From Kordiimonadaceae bacterium (GTDB taxonomy: Bacteria > Pseudomonadota > Alphaproteobacteria > Sphingomonadales > Emcibacteraceae): a stretch of DNA of 12,045 nt. Both the position numbers and the translations under genes were made by a program. The stretch spans positions 1 to 12,045 of the forward strand of contig JABIPV010000116.1 of NCBI GenBank assembly GCA_018699075.1. The letters are read 5' to 3'. Below are positions 6,024 to 12,045 of this stretch, one piece after another (the first letter of the stretch is position 1; every line of letters begins with the position of its first letter). Under the pieces are notes generated by a model. The model saw only the letters and a program-made list of their open reading frames with translations, had not been told where the DNA came from and did not search any database.

Positions 6024-7870
6024 TATGCCATAAGCGCTTTTGCGGAAATATTTACGATAAAGGCGATCAGATAGGCTAAGCCAAAAAGGTAACCAGTCAT
6101 AAAAGCAGTCCAGCCCCAGCTGTTGGTTTCTCTACGCGCTGTTGCCAGTGTAGCGAGGCACTGCGGCGCGTAAACAAACCAGGCAAGGAACGCAAGCGCG
6201 GTTGAAAGCGGCCAAGCGTTTTGTAGTACGGTGGCAAGGCTTTGTGCCACCTGATCTTCGTCACCCTGAAGTGCGTATACGGTGCCCAGTGCGCTCACGG
6301 CGACTTCACGGGCGGCCATACCGGGCACGAGGGCAATGGAGATTTCCCAGTTAAAGCCAAGCGGTGCAAAAATATGTTGTAAAGTGCGTCCAATCATTCC
6401 AGCGAAGCTATAGTAAATATCCGCTTCTGGGGCATCTTTTGGTGCATTAGGATATAGGGTTAAAGCCCAAAGGGCGATGGCGGCATATAAAATAATGGTA
6501 CCCGCGCGTCTTAAGAAAGCCCGCACCCTTTGCCATAGTCCGATGAGTAGGTGATTGAGGCGTGGAACTTGATATTTAGGAAGCTCCATCAGAAACGGCT
6601 GTAAGGTGCCTTTGGTGATGGTTGCTTTCATCACGGCGGCAACGATGATCGCGCTAACGATGCCCGCCATATAAAGAGAGAAAAAGACAAGTCCCTGTAG
6701 GCCGAAGAAACCAAACACAGTTTGATTGGGGATAAAGGCGGAGATCAATAAAGTGTAAACAGGCAGCCGTGCTGAACATGTCATTAGGGGAGCAATCATT
6801 ATCGTCGTAATGCGGTCACGGTGATTGGCGATTGTGCGGGCCGCCATAATACCGGGAATAGCGCAAGCAAAACTGGACAGCAACGGAATAAATGCACGAC
6901 CATTAAGACCCACCTTGGCCATAAGTTTATCCATGATAAAGGCGGCACGGGCCATATAACCACTGGCTTCCAGAACTAATATGAATGCAAAAAGAATGAT
7001 GATTTGCGGTAGAAACACGAGCACACTACCAATACCGGCAATAAGGCCATCTTGAATAAAACTTCTGAAAATACCGTCCGGGATATATGTAGCAACTGCC
7101 TCCCCTAATATGGCAAATCCACCTTCGATCATATCCATTGGTCCCTCGGCCCAACTGAATACCGCTTGGAACATAAAGAATAGCATGGCGAAGAATATAA
7201 TAGGTCCCGCAACCGGATGAAGAGCAACTTTATCCAAACTGCGGGTAACTTTATGTTGCCCGCCTTCTGCTATCTGTACCAGTTTGGTGATGCGTCCGGC
7301 TTCTTTTTGCAAGGCACGCGTCGATGCATCAGGTAATGATTTTCTCGGTTTTTCGTATGATGAGCGGTCGCGGTCCAATAATTCTTTCAGTGCATTAATG
7401 CCACTATGACGTACGGCTATGGTCGTAATTACCCGAAGGCCTAGTTCTTCGGAGAGACGTTTAACGTCAATTTCAATGCCATCGCGTGTTGCCAAATCAT
7501 GCATATTTAAAGCGATGATCATCGGAAGCCCTAAATTCCGAAGTTCTAAGACAAGACGCAAATGCACACGTAAGTTAGAGGCATTTACCACGCAGATTAG
7601 AACTTCTGGCTGTTGTTCACTGTCATGTGCGCCGGTGATAACTTCACGGCTAACGGTTTCGTCTAAACTTCTGTCATTGAGGCTGTATAAACCGGGAAGG
7701 TCGATCAATTTAATATTATGGCCTGCCTCAGTGGTGACGATACCTGAACGACGTTCCACCGTTACGCCGGGGTAATTGGCTACTTTTTGGTGGCTGCCTG
7801 TTAATGTATTAAAAAGCGAACTTTTGCCTGAATTTGGGGCACCTATTAGTGCTGCTCGAAGGGTTGTCAT
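6023..7870 (-). CDS. feoB: Ferrous iron transporter FeoB
   Basis: This 615-residue inner-membrane Fe(II) importer has an N-terminal GTPase domain. G1 is GAPNSGKSS at 10-18, G2 lies in NYPGVTVERR around Thr37, G3 is DLPG at 57-60 and G4 is NMHD at 122-125. The membrane part, from about residue 215, carries the two Gate regions with SFACAIPGIMAARTI and MTCSARLPVY, and near the end PQCLATLATARRE. It is shorter than the 773 residues of the E. coli protein, mainly because of a compact linker and little sequence after the last helix. Such compact FeoB proteins are common. It overlaps feoA by four bases (ATGA), so translation is probably coupled. No feoC follows; the gene ends directly at a terminator. 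Confidence 0.96.
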   Translation of the reverse strand: MTTLRAALIGAPNSGKSSLFNTLTGSHQKVANYPGVTVERRSGIVTTEAGHNIKLIDLPGLYSLNDRSLDETVSREVITGAHDSEQQPEVLICVVNASNLRVHLRLVLELRNLGLPMIIALNMHDLATRDGIEIDVKRLSEELGLRVITTIAVRHSGINALKELLDRDRSSYEKPRKSLPDASTRALQKEAGRITKLVQIAEGGQHKVTRSLDKVALHPVAGPIIFFAMLFFMFQAVFSWAEGPMDMIEGGFAILGEAVATYIPDGIFRSFIQDGLIAGIGSVLVFLPQIIILFAFILVLEASGYMARAAFIMDKLMAKVGLNGRAFIPLLSSFACAIPGIMAARTIANHRDRITTIMIAPLMTCSARLPVYTLLISAFIPNQTVFGFFGLQGLVFFSLYMAGIVSAIIVAAVMKATITKGTLQPFLMELPKYQVPRLNHLLIGLWQRVRAFLRRAGTIILYAAIALWALTLYPNAPKDAPEADIYYSFAGMIGRTLQHIFAPLGFNWEISIALVPGMAAREVAVSALGTVYALQGDEDQVAQSLATVLQNAWPLSTALAFLAWFVYAPQCLATLATARRETNSWGWTAFMTGYLFGLAYLIAFIVNISAKALMA

Positions 7871-8133
7871 AACTTTTCTCTTGGGGCGAGGATGATGGCT
7901 TCTGCCTCAGTTCTTCTAAGAGCAATGGTCATGGTGCCAATTTTTACTGCTAACGGATCGCGGCCAATGGGACCTTGATGTAAAAGTTCAACATTTAATC
8001 CTTCTTCAAAACCAATCTCAAGAAGGCGGTCTTCCAAATCTGCGGCGAATTCTTGATCTTCTATGCGGGATGTATCAAAGCCCCCAATAGTACTCGATTG
8101 ACCAATTTTCAAATCACTTAAATATTTTATCAT
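7867..8133 (-). CDS. feoA: Ferrous iron transport accessory protein FeoA
   Basis: This 88-residue small cytoplasmic protein has the SH3-like FeoA fold, recognisable by LEDRLLEIGFEEGLNVELL, a loop with GPIGRDPLAVKIG, and MTIALRRTEAEAI at the end. These match the usual pattern of L..LGf..G..v..., then gdPi.v.v.g..iaLr..eA. FeoA is thought to assist FeoB assembly or activity. It has an N-terminal extension of around ten residues before the domain (MIKYLSDLKIGQSS), which is normal. It is the first gene of a two-gene feoAB operon, and a Fur-like sequence lies just upstream. No strong ribosome site precedes the ATG (GCGG only), but no better start exists. Confidence 0.9.
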   Translation of the reverse strand: MIKYLSDLKIGQSSTIGGFDTSRIEDQEFAADLEDRLLEIGFEEGLNVELLHQGPIGRDPLAVKIGTMTIALRRTEAEAIILAPREKL

Positions 8134-8148
8134 TATGTACCGCTAGTT

Positions 8149-8171
8149 AATTATCATTCTTAATATCATTT
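8149..8171 (-). promoter_or_regulatory. Fur-like iron box upstream of feoA (candidate)
   Basis: Between 16 and 38 bases before the feoA start, the minus strand reads two AATGATA units 12 bases apart, the second extended to AATGATAAT. This resembles the GATAAT-type repeats of Fur boxes and sits where an iron-dependent repressor would act on a feo operon. The region is very A+T-rich, so chance similarity is possible. Alphaproteobacteria may use RirA or Irr instead. Confidence 0.35.
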
Positions 8172-8185
8172 AGTCTTAAAGGATT

Positions 8186-8215
8186 TTGCCTATGAATCAA
8201 ACAAAATAATATGAT
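8186..8215 (+). promoter_or_regulatory. Possible promoter of the SDR gene
   Basis: TTGCCT (8186-8191) and TATGAT (8210-8215) are 18 bases apart and match the sigma-70 consensus at 4 and 5 of 6 positions. Transcription would start near 8222, downstream of the in-frame ATG at 8216. That supports translation from 8249, where an AAGGAG ribosome site is present. Confidence 0.35.
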
Positions 8216-8248
8216 ATGGATCAAGGATATCTAAAGGAGCAAAATATT

Positions 8249-9118
8249 ATGTCGTTTGATTTAACAGAACAGGTTGCCATTGTAACAGGTGCTGGTGCGG
8301 GATTAGGACGTGAGTATGCCCTCACCCTTGCAGAAAGAGGAGCCCTCATAGTCGTCAATGATGTTGCAGGGGCGCACAGCGTCAAGGCAGAGATTGAAGC
8401 AAAAGGCGGAATAGCCATTGCAAATAAAGGTGACGTAAGTGTTGCTTCTGATATGTTTCAGATGGCGGAGCAAATAAAAGAGGCGTTTGGCCGTGTCGAT
8501 ATTTTGGTCAATAACGCTGGTATTTTACGCGATAAATCTTTTGTTAAAATGAATCTTGAAGATTTTAGTGCCGTATTAAATGTTCATTTAATGGGCAGTG
8601 TCCATGTGACAAAAGCCGTACTTCCAATGATGCAAGAAGCTGGATATGGCCGAATCATAATGGTGTCATCATCTAGTGGTGTATACGGCAATTTTGGTCA
8701 GAGCAATTATGGTGCTGCGAAAATGGCGATGGTTGGCCTGATGAATACCTTTAAGCTAGAGTTTGCAAAATACAATATACACGTTAATTCATTGGTGCCT
8801 ATTGCCGCGACAAAGATGACAGAAAATATACTGCCTGAAGAGGCACTTGATGTATTAGATCCTAAGCTGGTCGCGCCAGCGGTTATATTTTTATCAGGCA
8901 TGGATGCGCCAAATGGTGAAATTATCTCTGCGGGGGCAGGTTCGTTCTCACATATTAGAATTGTAGAAAGTGAGGGACTATACCTTGGAGAGCAATCAAC
9001 GGCAGAAATGATTGCAGAAAATTGGTCAAAAATAACAAATCCGCTGGACGAAAAATCAATCGCCAGCGGACCTGAGCATAGTTTAAAATTTATTTCTAAG
9101 GCGCTCTCGCGTTCTTAA
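8249..9118 (+). CDS. SDR-family oxidoreductase, probable 3-hydroxyacyl-CoA dehydrogenase (MFE-2 type)
   Basis: This 289-residue NAD(P)-dependent short-chain dehydrogenase has the TGAGAGLG cofactor loop at 13-20, VVNDVAG after the second strand, NNAG near the middle, a serine in VSSSSGVYG (about 141), and catalytic Tyr154 and Lys158 in YGAAK. The GLGREYALTLAERGA...VVND start, NNAGILRDKSF and the MSFDLTEQVAIVTGA opening resemble the (R)-3-hydroxyacyl-CoA dehydrogenase domain of peroxisomal multifunctional enzyme 2. No MaoC hydratase is fused or adjacent. The start at 8249 has AAAGGAG nine bases upstream; the ATG at 8216 adds a non-conserved 11-residue extension. It stands alone, divergent from feoAB and convergent with the aldehyde dehydrogenase, so context gives no substrate. 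Fold is certain; substrate class is moderate. Confidence 0.85.
   Translation: MSFDLTEQVAIVTGAGAGLGREYALTLAERGALIVVNDVAGAHSVKAEIEAKGGIAIANKGDVSVASDMFQMAEQIKEAFGRVDILVNNAGILRDKSFVKMNLEDFSAVLNVHLMGSVHVTKAVLPMMQEAGYGRIIMVSSSSGVYGNFGQSNYGAAKMAMVGLMNTFKLEFAKYNIHVNSLVPIAATKMTENILPEEALDVLDPKLVAPAVIFLSGMDAPNGEIISAGAGSFSHIRIVESEGLYLGEQSTAEMIAENWSKITNPLDEKSIASGPEHSLKFISKALSRS
9028..9070 (-). terminator. Candidate terminator for the aldehyde dehydrogenase, antisense inside the SDR gene
   Basis: TCCGCTGG (9040-9047) and CCAGCGGA (9063-9070) form a perfect 8-bp stem with a 15-base loop. Read on the minus strand, the stem is followed by ATTTGTTATTTTTG, a U-rich tract in RNA. It lies 55 to 97 bases beyond the aldh stop codon, inside the last part of the SDR coding region. 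Read on the plus strand there is no T-run, so it should not end the SDR transcript. The large loop weakens the case. Confidence 0.45.
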
Positions 9119-9124
9119 GAAAAA

Positions 9125-10633
9125 TTATTCAGTATCAAATTTGATACCTTGAGCAAGCGGAAGTTCAGTAGAATAGTTGACTGTGCTTGTCATGCGGCGC
9201 ATGTAACCACGCCATGCGTCTGAGCCACTTTCGCGGCCGCCGCCTGTTTCTTTTTCGCCGCCAAATGCGCCGCCGATTTCAGCGCCACTGGTGCCGATGT
9301 TTACATTGGCGATACCGCAATCACTACCTGTTTCAGACGTAAATATTTCTGCTTCAAGAATATTTGTCGTGAAGATCGCTGAAGAAAGACCTTGTGGTAC
9401 ATCATTTTGACGGAAGATTGCATCATCAAGATCTGTATATTTAAATACATATAAAATTGGTGCGAATGTTTCTGTTTTAACATTGTCTACTTCGCCGTTC
9501 ATTTCAACAAGTGCAGCATTTACATAATAAGCATTTGGATATTCAGCTTCCATTGCACGGCCGCCACCGGTTACGTCACCGCCATTTGATTTCGCAACTT
9601 CGAGGGCTTTTTCCATGTTGTTAAAGCTATCTTCGTCAATCAATGGGCCCATAAGCGTATTTTCATCAAGTGGGTTACCAATTGAAACACCAGCGAAGGC
9701 CTTTTTGATGCGCGGAATAAGATCATCATATACATCCGCATGAACGAACAGACGACGTGTTGTTGTACAGCGTTGACCACATGTGCCAACGGTTCCAAAT
9801 ACAATTCCTTGGAAAGCAAGGTCAAGGTCGGCGTTTGCTGTAACTGTGATGGCGTTGTTACCACCAAGTTCAAGAATTGATTTACCAAAACGTTTAGCAA
9901 CATTGGCACCAACGATCTTACCCATGGCAGAGCTACCAGTCGCACTGATCAGCGCAACGCGTTCATCAGCTACAAGCGTTTCACCAATATCGCGGTCACC
10001 AGTAAGTACTTGAGAAAGGCCAACCGGGGCATCATCGCCAAATTCAGCACAGGCAAGATCGAATAGTTTTTGACAAGCAAGAGCCGTTACAGGAGATTTT
10101 TCAGAAGATTTCCAAATTGTTGTGTTACCACATACAAGGGCAAGCGCCGCATTCCATGACCAAACAGCGACAGGGAAATTAAAAGCACTGATGATACCAA
10201 CAGGGCCAAGTGGCTGCCAGATTTCACGCATTTTATGTAGCGGACGTTCTGAAACAATAGTTAGACCATGAAGCATGCGGCTTTGGCCAACAGCATAGTC
10301 ACAGATGTCGATCATTTCCTGAACTTCACCAAGACCTTCTTGATAAATCTTACCCGCTTCAAGCGTTACAAGTGAACCAAGAGCTTCTTTCTTATCACGC
10401 AGGATATTACCTAGGATACGAACGAGTTCACCGCGACGTGGTGCGGGAACTTTACGCCATGATTTAAATGCTTCTACAGATTTGGCAATCTTTGCTTCTG
10501 TTTCTGCAACAGTGTCTTTTCTGACATTGGCAATTACTGCACCATCAATGGGGCTAAATACTTTAAGGTCGCCGCCTTTTACGTCGGTATCGGTTAAACC
10601 TAAAGCATCAAAAATTTCTTGGGTGTTCATCAT
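9125..10633 (-). CDS. amaB: Aldehyde dehydrogenase, ALDH7 (antiquitin) type; probable 2-aminoadipate-6-semialdehyde dehydrogenase
   Basis: This 502-residue cytoplasmic NAD(P)-dependent enzyme likely oxidises 2-aminoadipate 6-semialdehyde (in equilibrium with piperideine-6-carboxylate) to 2-aminoadipate in lysine breakdown. The general base is Glu255 in ELGGNN and the nucleophile is Cys289 in GTCGQRCTTTRR. ALDH7-specific features are FNFPVAVWSWNAALALVCGN, NIGTSGAEIGGAFGGEKE, and TGGGRESGSDAWRGYMRR near the C terminus, which form the aminoadipate-binding region. The first of two consecutive ATGs is favoured because AGGAA lies seven bases upstream. Its stop is 6 bp from the convergent SDR stop. 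An Lrp-family regulator is encoded upstream on the same strand, a common pairing for lysine-catabolic genes, but no lysine 6-aminotransferase is seen here. Family is firm; the substrate and symbol are inferred. Confidence 0.9.
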   Translation of the reverse strand: MMNTQEIFDALGLTDTDVKGGDLKVFSPIDGAVIANVRKDTVAETEAKIAKSVEAFKSWRKVPAPRRGELVRILGNILRDKKEALGSLVTLEAGKIYQEGLGEVQEMIDICDYAVGQSRMLHGLTIVSERPLHKMREIWQPLGPVGIISAFNFPVAVWSWNAALALVCGNTTIWKSSEKSPVTALACQKLFDLACAEFGDDAPVGLSQVLTGDRDIGETLVADERVALISATGSSAMGKIVGANVAKRFGKSILELGGNNAITVTANADLDLAFQGIVFGTVGTCGQRCTTTRRLFVHADVYDDLIPRIKKAFAGVSIGNPLDENTLMGPLIDEDSFNNMEKALEVAKSNGGDVTGGGRAMEAEYPNAYYVNAALVEMNGEVDNVKTETFAPILYVFKYTDLDDAIFRQNDVPQGLSSAIFTTNILEAEIFTSETGSDCGIANVNIGTSGAEIGGAFGGEKETGGGRESGSDAWRGYMRRMTSTVNYSTELPLAQGIKFDTE

Positions 10634-10899
10634 ATCAATATTCCTGGTTCTATAATTAAGTCTTTTTATCGGTTAAGTCTTTAACAGGTTTTAAGCCCTG
10701 TTGGCCAATAATTCTTTTTAATGATTACGCGACTAATGTTTACATTATCCGTAGTAAAATAGAATTTTGGGTCGTTTTTAGTTAGTGTTTTAAATTTACT
10801 ATGCTTTTATTGTTCATTCGAACGATATATATTATTTTATGAACAAGTGTCAATAATAAATGAACAAAAAATCAATTTATAATACAAATGTGGTTCAAT
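10634..10899. promoter_or_regulatory. Regulatory region between lrp and aldh
   Basis: This 266-base A+T-rich gap upstream of the aldehyde dehydrogenase holds no ORF or RNA gene that I recognise. From the aldh side it contains a direct repeat of TTAAGTCTTT (10656-10665 and 10673-10682). Next comes an inverted repeat AACAGG/CCTGTT (10683-10688 and 10697-10702) with an 8-base loop. Farther upstream is a cluster of three ATGAACAA-type octamers (10810-10867). I see no convincing sigma-70 promoter for aldh; GATAAT on the minus strand near 10743-10748 is a possible -10 without a good -35. No terminator for lrp is visible, so some aldh expression could come by read-through. Confidence 0.55.
10810..10867. 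repeat. Cluster of three TTGTTCAT/ATGAACAA octamers (candidate Lrp operator)
   Basis: TTGTTCAT at 10810-10817 faces ATGAACAA at 10839-10846, and a second ATGAACAA follows at 10860-10867. The two same-orientation copies are 21 bases apart, about two helical turns, and the inverted pair is 29 bases apart. A fourth copy lies upstream of the neighbouring lrp gene. Shared octamers at both promoters suggest binding sites for this regulator. Confidence 0.5.
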
Positions 10900-11334
10900 T
10901 TATGGCATTCTATTGAACTTTGATGATAGTATCATATGACTTTCAGTTTTTAGGACGCCGTCAAGCATAGCAATGTTGGTAAGTACTTCATCCATTTGTT
11001 GGTGATTCTGTGTACGAACAAGTATCATGAAGTTTATATTACCAGCGACAGTGGCAAGGCAATCTACCTCAGCCATATTATAGAGGGAATCCTCAATAAG
11101 CGCTGATTTCTTAGGGTCACGGGTGATAGTCACATAACAACGGGTATCATTTTCAAGGGCATCTGACTTGAGTTTAATGGTGTAGCCATCAATAATTTTA
11201 TCTTCTAACTTGCCCAGCATCATATGAATGGTGGAACGAGCAAGATTTAGCTTGCGGCCTAGTTCAGCGGCACTCATGCGACTGTTGATTTTCAATAGAT
11301 CAAGCAGTTGTTTTTCGTTTTCTTGCAATTCCAT
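10900..11334 (-). CDS. Lrp/AsnC family transcriptional regulator
   Basis: This 144-residue DNA-binding protein has an N-terminal winged helix-turn-helix: LLKINSRMSAAELGRKLNLA, then RSTIHMMLGKLEDKIIDGY, residues about 11-48. A C-terminal RAM ligand-binding and oligomerisation domain follows (CYVTITRDPKK to the end), with the typical VAGNINFMILVRT and DGVLKTESHMIL strands. Family members sense amino acids and form dimers, octamers or larger disks that bind repeated half-sites. I place the start at 11334 (MELQENEKQLLDLL); an ATG at 11388 would add a hydrophobic, non-conserved 18-residue stretch and cover the likely operator. It sits upstream of the ALDH7 gene on the same strand, so control of lysine breakdown is the likely role, with a lysine-related effector possible. 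This role is inference. Confidence 0.9.
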   Translation of the reverse strand: MELQENEKQLLDLLKINSRMSAAELGRKLNLARSTIHMMLGKLEDKIIDGYTIKLKSDALENDTRCYVTITRDPKKSALIEDSLYNMAEVDCLATVAGNINFMILVRTQNHQQMDEVLTNIAMLDGVLKTESHMILSSKFNRMP

Positions 11335-11358
11335 GTTGTGTACTCTATTTTGATATAT

Positions 11359-11366
11359 ATGAACAA
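11359..11366 (-). promoter_or_regulatory. ATGAACAA octamer upstream of lrp (candidate autoregulatory site)
   Basis: The same octamer found three times upstream of aldh occurs here, 25-32 bases before the lrp start codon, where a bound protein would block transcription initiation. Many Lrp-family genes repress themselves. It reads TTGTTCAT in the direction of lrp transcription. Confidence 0.4.
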
Positions 11367-11484
11367 TATACAATAAAATAATGCACATTGCGAGTATAAA
11401 ATATACTTTTTATGGAGCTATAATACAATTACACATAATTATTGAACACCAGTAAAAACAATTTCAATATGTAATACCTTAATC

Positions 11485-11490
11485 TATAAT
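11485..11490 (+). promoter_or_regulatory. Predicted -10 box of the S58 peptidase gene
   Basis: A perfect TATAAT lies 28 bases before the ATG at 11519. A weak -35 (TTTCAA at 11462-11467, 3 of 6 matches) lies 17 bases upstream. The 184-base divergent gap between lrp and this gene (11335-11518) otherwise holds only the ATGAACAA site and A+T-rich sequence. Confidence 0.4.
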
Positions 11491-11518
11491 GTGAAAAAAA
11501 TTTAAAAGTAGGTACTCA

Positions 11519-12045
11519 ATGTTCAAAAAAGTTTTTCGACTATTCATATCCTCCGCCATTTTATTATGCACTTTAAATCTTTCGTCCTTTGCGGAACAAA
11601 TTCGTGCCCGTGATATCGGTATAAAGCCCGGTATTTTAAAAACAGGTCACAATAATGCCATTACCGATGTTAAGGGTGTACGGGTTGGCCATGTGACATT
11701 GGATGATGGGGACAGTATCCATACGGGGGCGACCGCGATCTTACCGCATGCAGGTAATATCTATCAGGATAAAGTTCCTGCTGCGGCTGTGATTGGCAAT
11801 GGCTTTGGTAAAATGATGGGTTATAGCCAAATACATGAACTGGGTGAAATTGAAACGCCTATTGTACTTACCAATACCTTAAATGTACCACGTGCTGCAG
11901 ATGCCATATTGGATTGGACTCTAAACCAAAAGGGCAATGAGGCTGTTCGCTCCGTTAATACGGTTGTTGGTGAAACAAATGATTCTAATCTTAATGATAT
12001 TCGGGGCCGCCATTTAACGGCGGATATAATTATTAAAGCAATAGA
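11519..12045 (+). CDS. Exported S58 family (DmpA/BapA) aminopeptidase, N-terminal part (3' end outside window)
   Basis: The frame opens with ATG at 11519-11521 (AGTAGG upstream) and has no stop before the window ends, giving 175 residues of a protein usually near 370-400. Residues 1-25 form a Sec signal peptide ending SSFA. The mature part begins RARDIGIKPGILKTGHNNAITDV, followed by GVRVGHVTL, HTGATAILPH, VIGNGFGKMMGY and ETPIVLTNTLNV. These are typical of L-aminopeptidase D-esterase/DmpA and the periplasmic beta-peptidyl aminopeptidases (BapA). These Ntn-type enzymes mature by self-cleavage before a serine in the second half, which is beyond the window, so activity cannot be judged. Substrates would be small peptides or amides, possibly with D- or beta-residues. 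It is divergent from lrp. Confidence 0.88.
   Translation, partial: MFKKVFRLFISSAILLCTLNLSSFAEQIRARDIGIKPGILKTGHNNAITDVKGVRVGHVTLDDGDSIHTGATAILPHAGNIYQDKVPAAAVIGNGFGKMMGYSQIHELGEIETPIVLTNTLNVPRAADAILDWTLNQKGNEAVRSVNTVVGETNDSNLNDIRGRHLTADIIIKAI

Noticed and set aside
8216..8248. Longer SDR start at 8216
   Set aside because: The family start MSFDLTEQ at 8249 has a strong AAAGGAG at good spacing; the extension contains that ribosome site.
9132..9147. Perfect 16-base palindrome GTATCAAATTTGATAC at the 3' end of the aldehyde dehydrogenase gene
   Set aside because: It lies in coding sequence (IKFDT codons), has no T-run after it for SDR termination, and is A+T-rich. Chance is a sufficient explanation.
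11335..11388. Longer Lrp-regulator start at 11388
   Set aside because: It adds a hydrophobic 18-residue stretch unlike the family and would place the candidate operator inside the coding region.
11341..11400. A+T-rich tract upstream of lrp considered as an attachment site or replication element
   Set aside because: No direct repeats, tRNA, integrase or DnaA-box cluster is nearby; ordinary promoter sequence explains it.

Overview
The window is a gene-dense stretch of bacterial chromosome, A+T-rich by eye, with ten intact genes and two genes cut by the window edges. The adjacent order etfB-etfA-3-hydroxybutyryl-CoA dehydrogenase is common in Alphaproteobacteria. Together with the modest GC, the exported hydrolases and the absence of any plasmid, phage or transposon gene, it suggests a heterotrophic, probably marine alphaproteobacterium of a lower-GC order (Emcibacterales, Kordiimonadales or similar). 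That placement is inference. No tRNA, rRNA, CRISPR array or insertion sequence was seen, and no gene-free gap exceeds 300 bases.

Layout. Positions 1-1024 (+) hold the C-terminal half of an M13 zinc metallopeptidase. It ends at a perfect hairpin shared with a convergent four-gene minus-strand operon (4138-1073): etfB, etfA, hbd and a membrane-anchored YHS-domain protein, with spacings of 1 bp, a 1-base overlap and 6 bp. Divergent from this operon, 4307-5977 (+) encodes two tandem fumarylacetoacetate-hydrolase (FAH) family proteins, each with a clear Sec signal peptide. A bidirectional terminator separates them from feoB and feoA (minus, 8133-6023), a ferrous iron importer. Divergent from feoA is an SDR oxidoreductase (8249-9118, +) that resembles the dehydrogenase domain of peroxisomal multifunctional enzyme 2. 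It converges, with only 6 bp between stops, on an ALDH7-type aldehyde dehydrogenase (10633-9125, -). Upstream of that, on the same strand, is an Lrp/AsnC regulator (11334-10900, -). The window closes with the start of an exported S58 (DmpA/BapA-type) peptidase at 11519 (+), which is open at the right edge.

How the genes may work together. EtfAB and Hbd serve fatty-acid or amino-acid acyl-CoA oxidation, and the SDR may act on similar acyl-CoA substrates. The ALDH7 enzyme plus Lrp regulator fits lysine (2-aminoadipate semialdehyde) breakdown. M13 and S58 peptidases could supply peptides and amino acids from the periplasm. FeoAB brings in Fe(II).

The points most worth a second look are the duplicated exported FAH enzymes, both lacking the same family lysine, and an octamer (ATGAACAA or its complement). 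It occurs three times between aldh and lrp and once just upstream of lrp, and looks like the operator of this Lrp protein. Also notable are a 7-bp inverted repeat over the predicted etfB promoter, a candidate aldh terminator lying antisense inside the SDR gene, and a YHS protein lacking a usual cysteine in the ETF operon.
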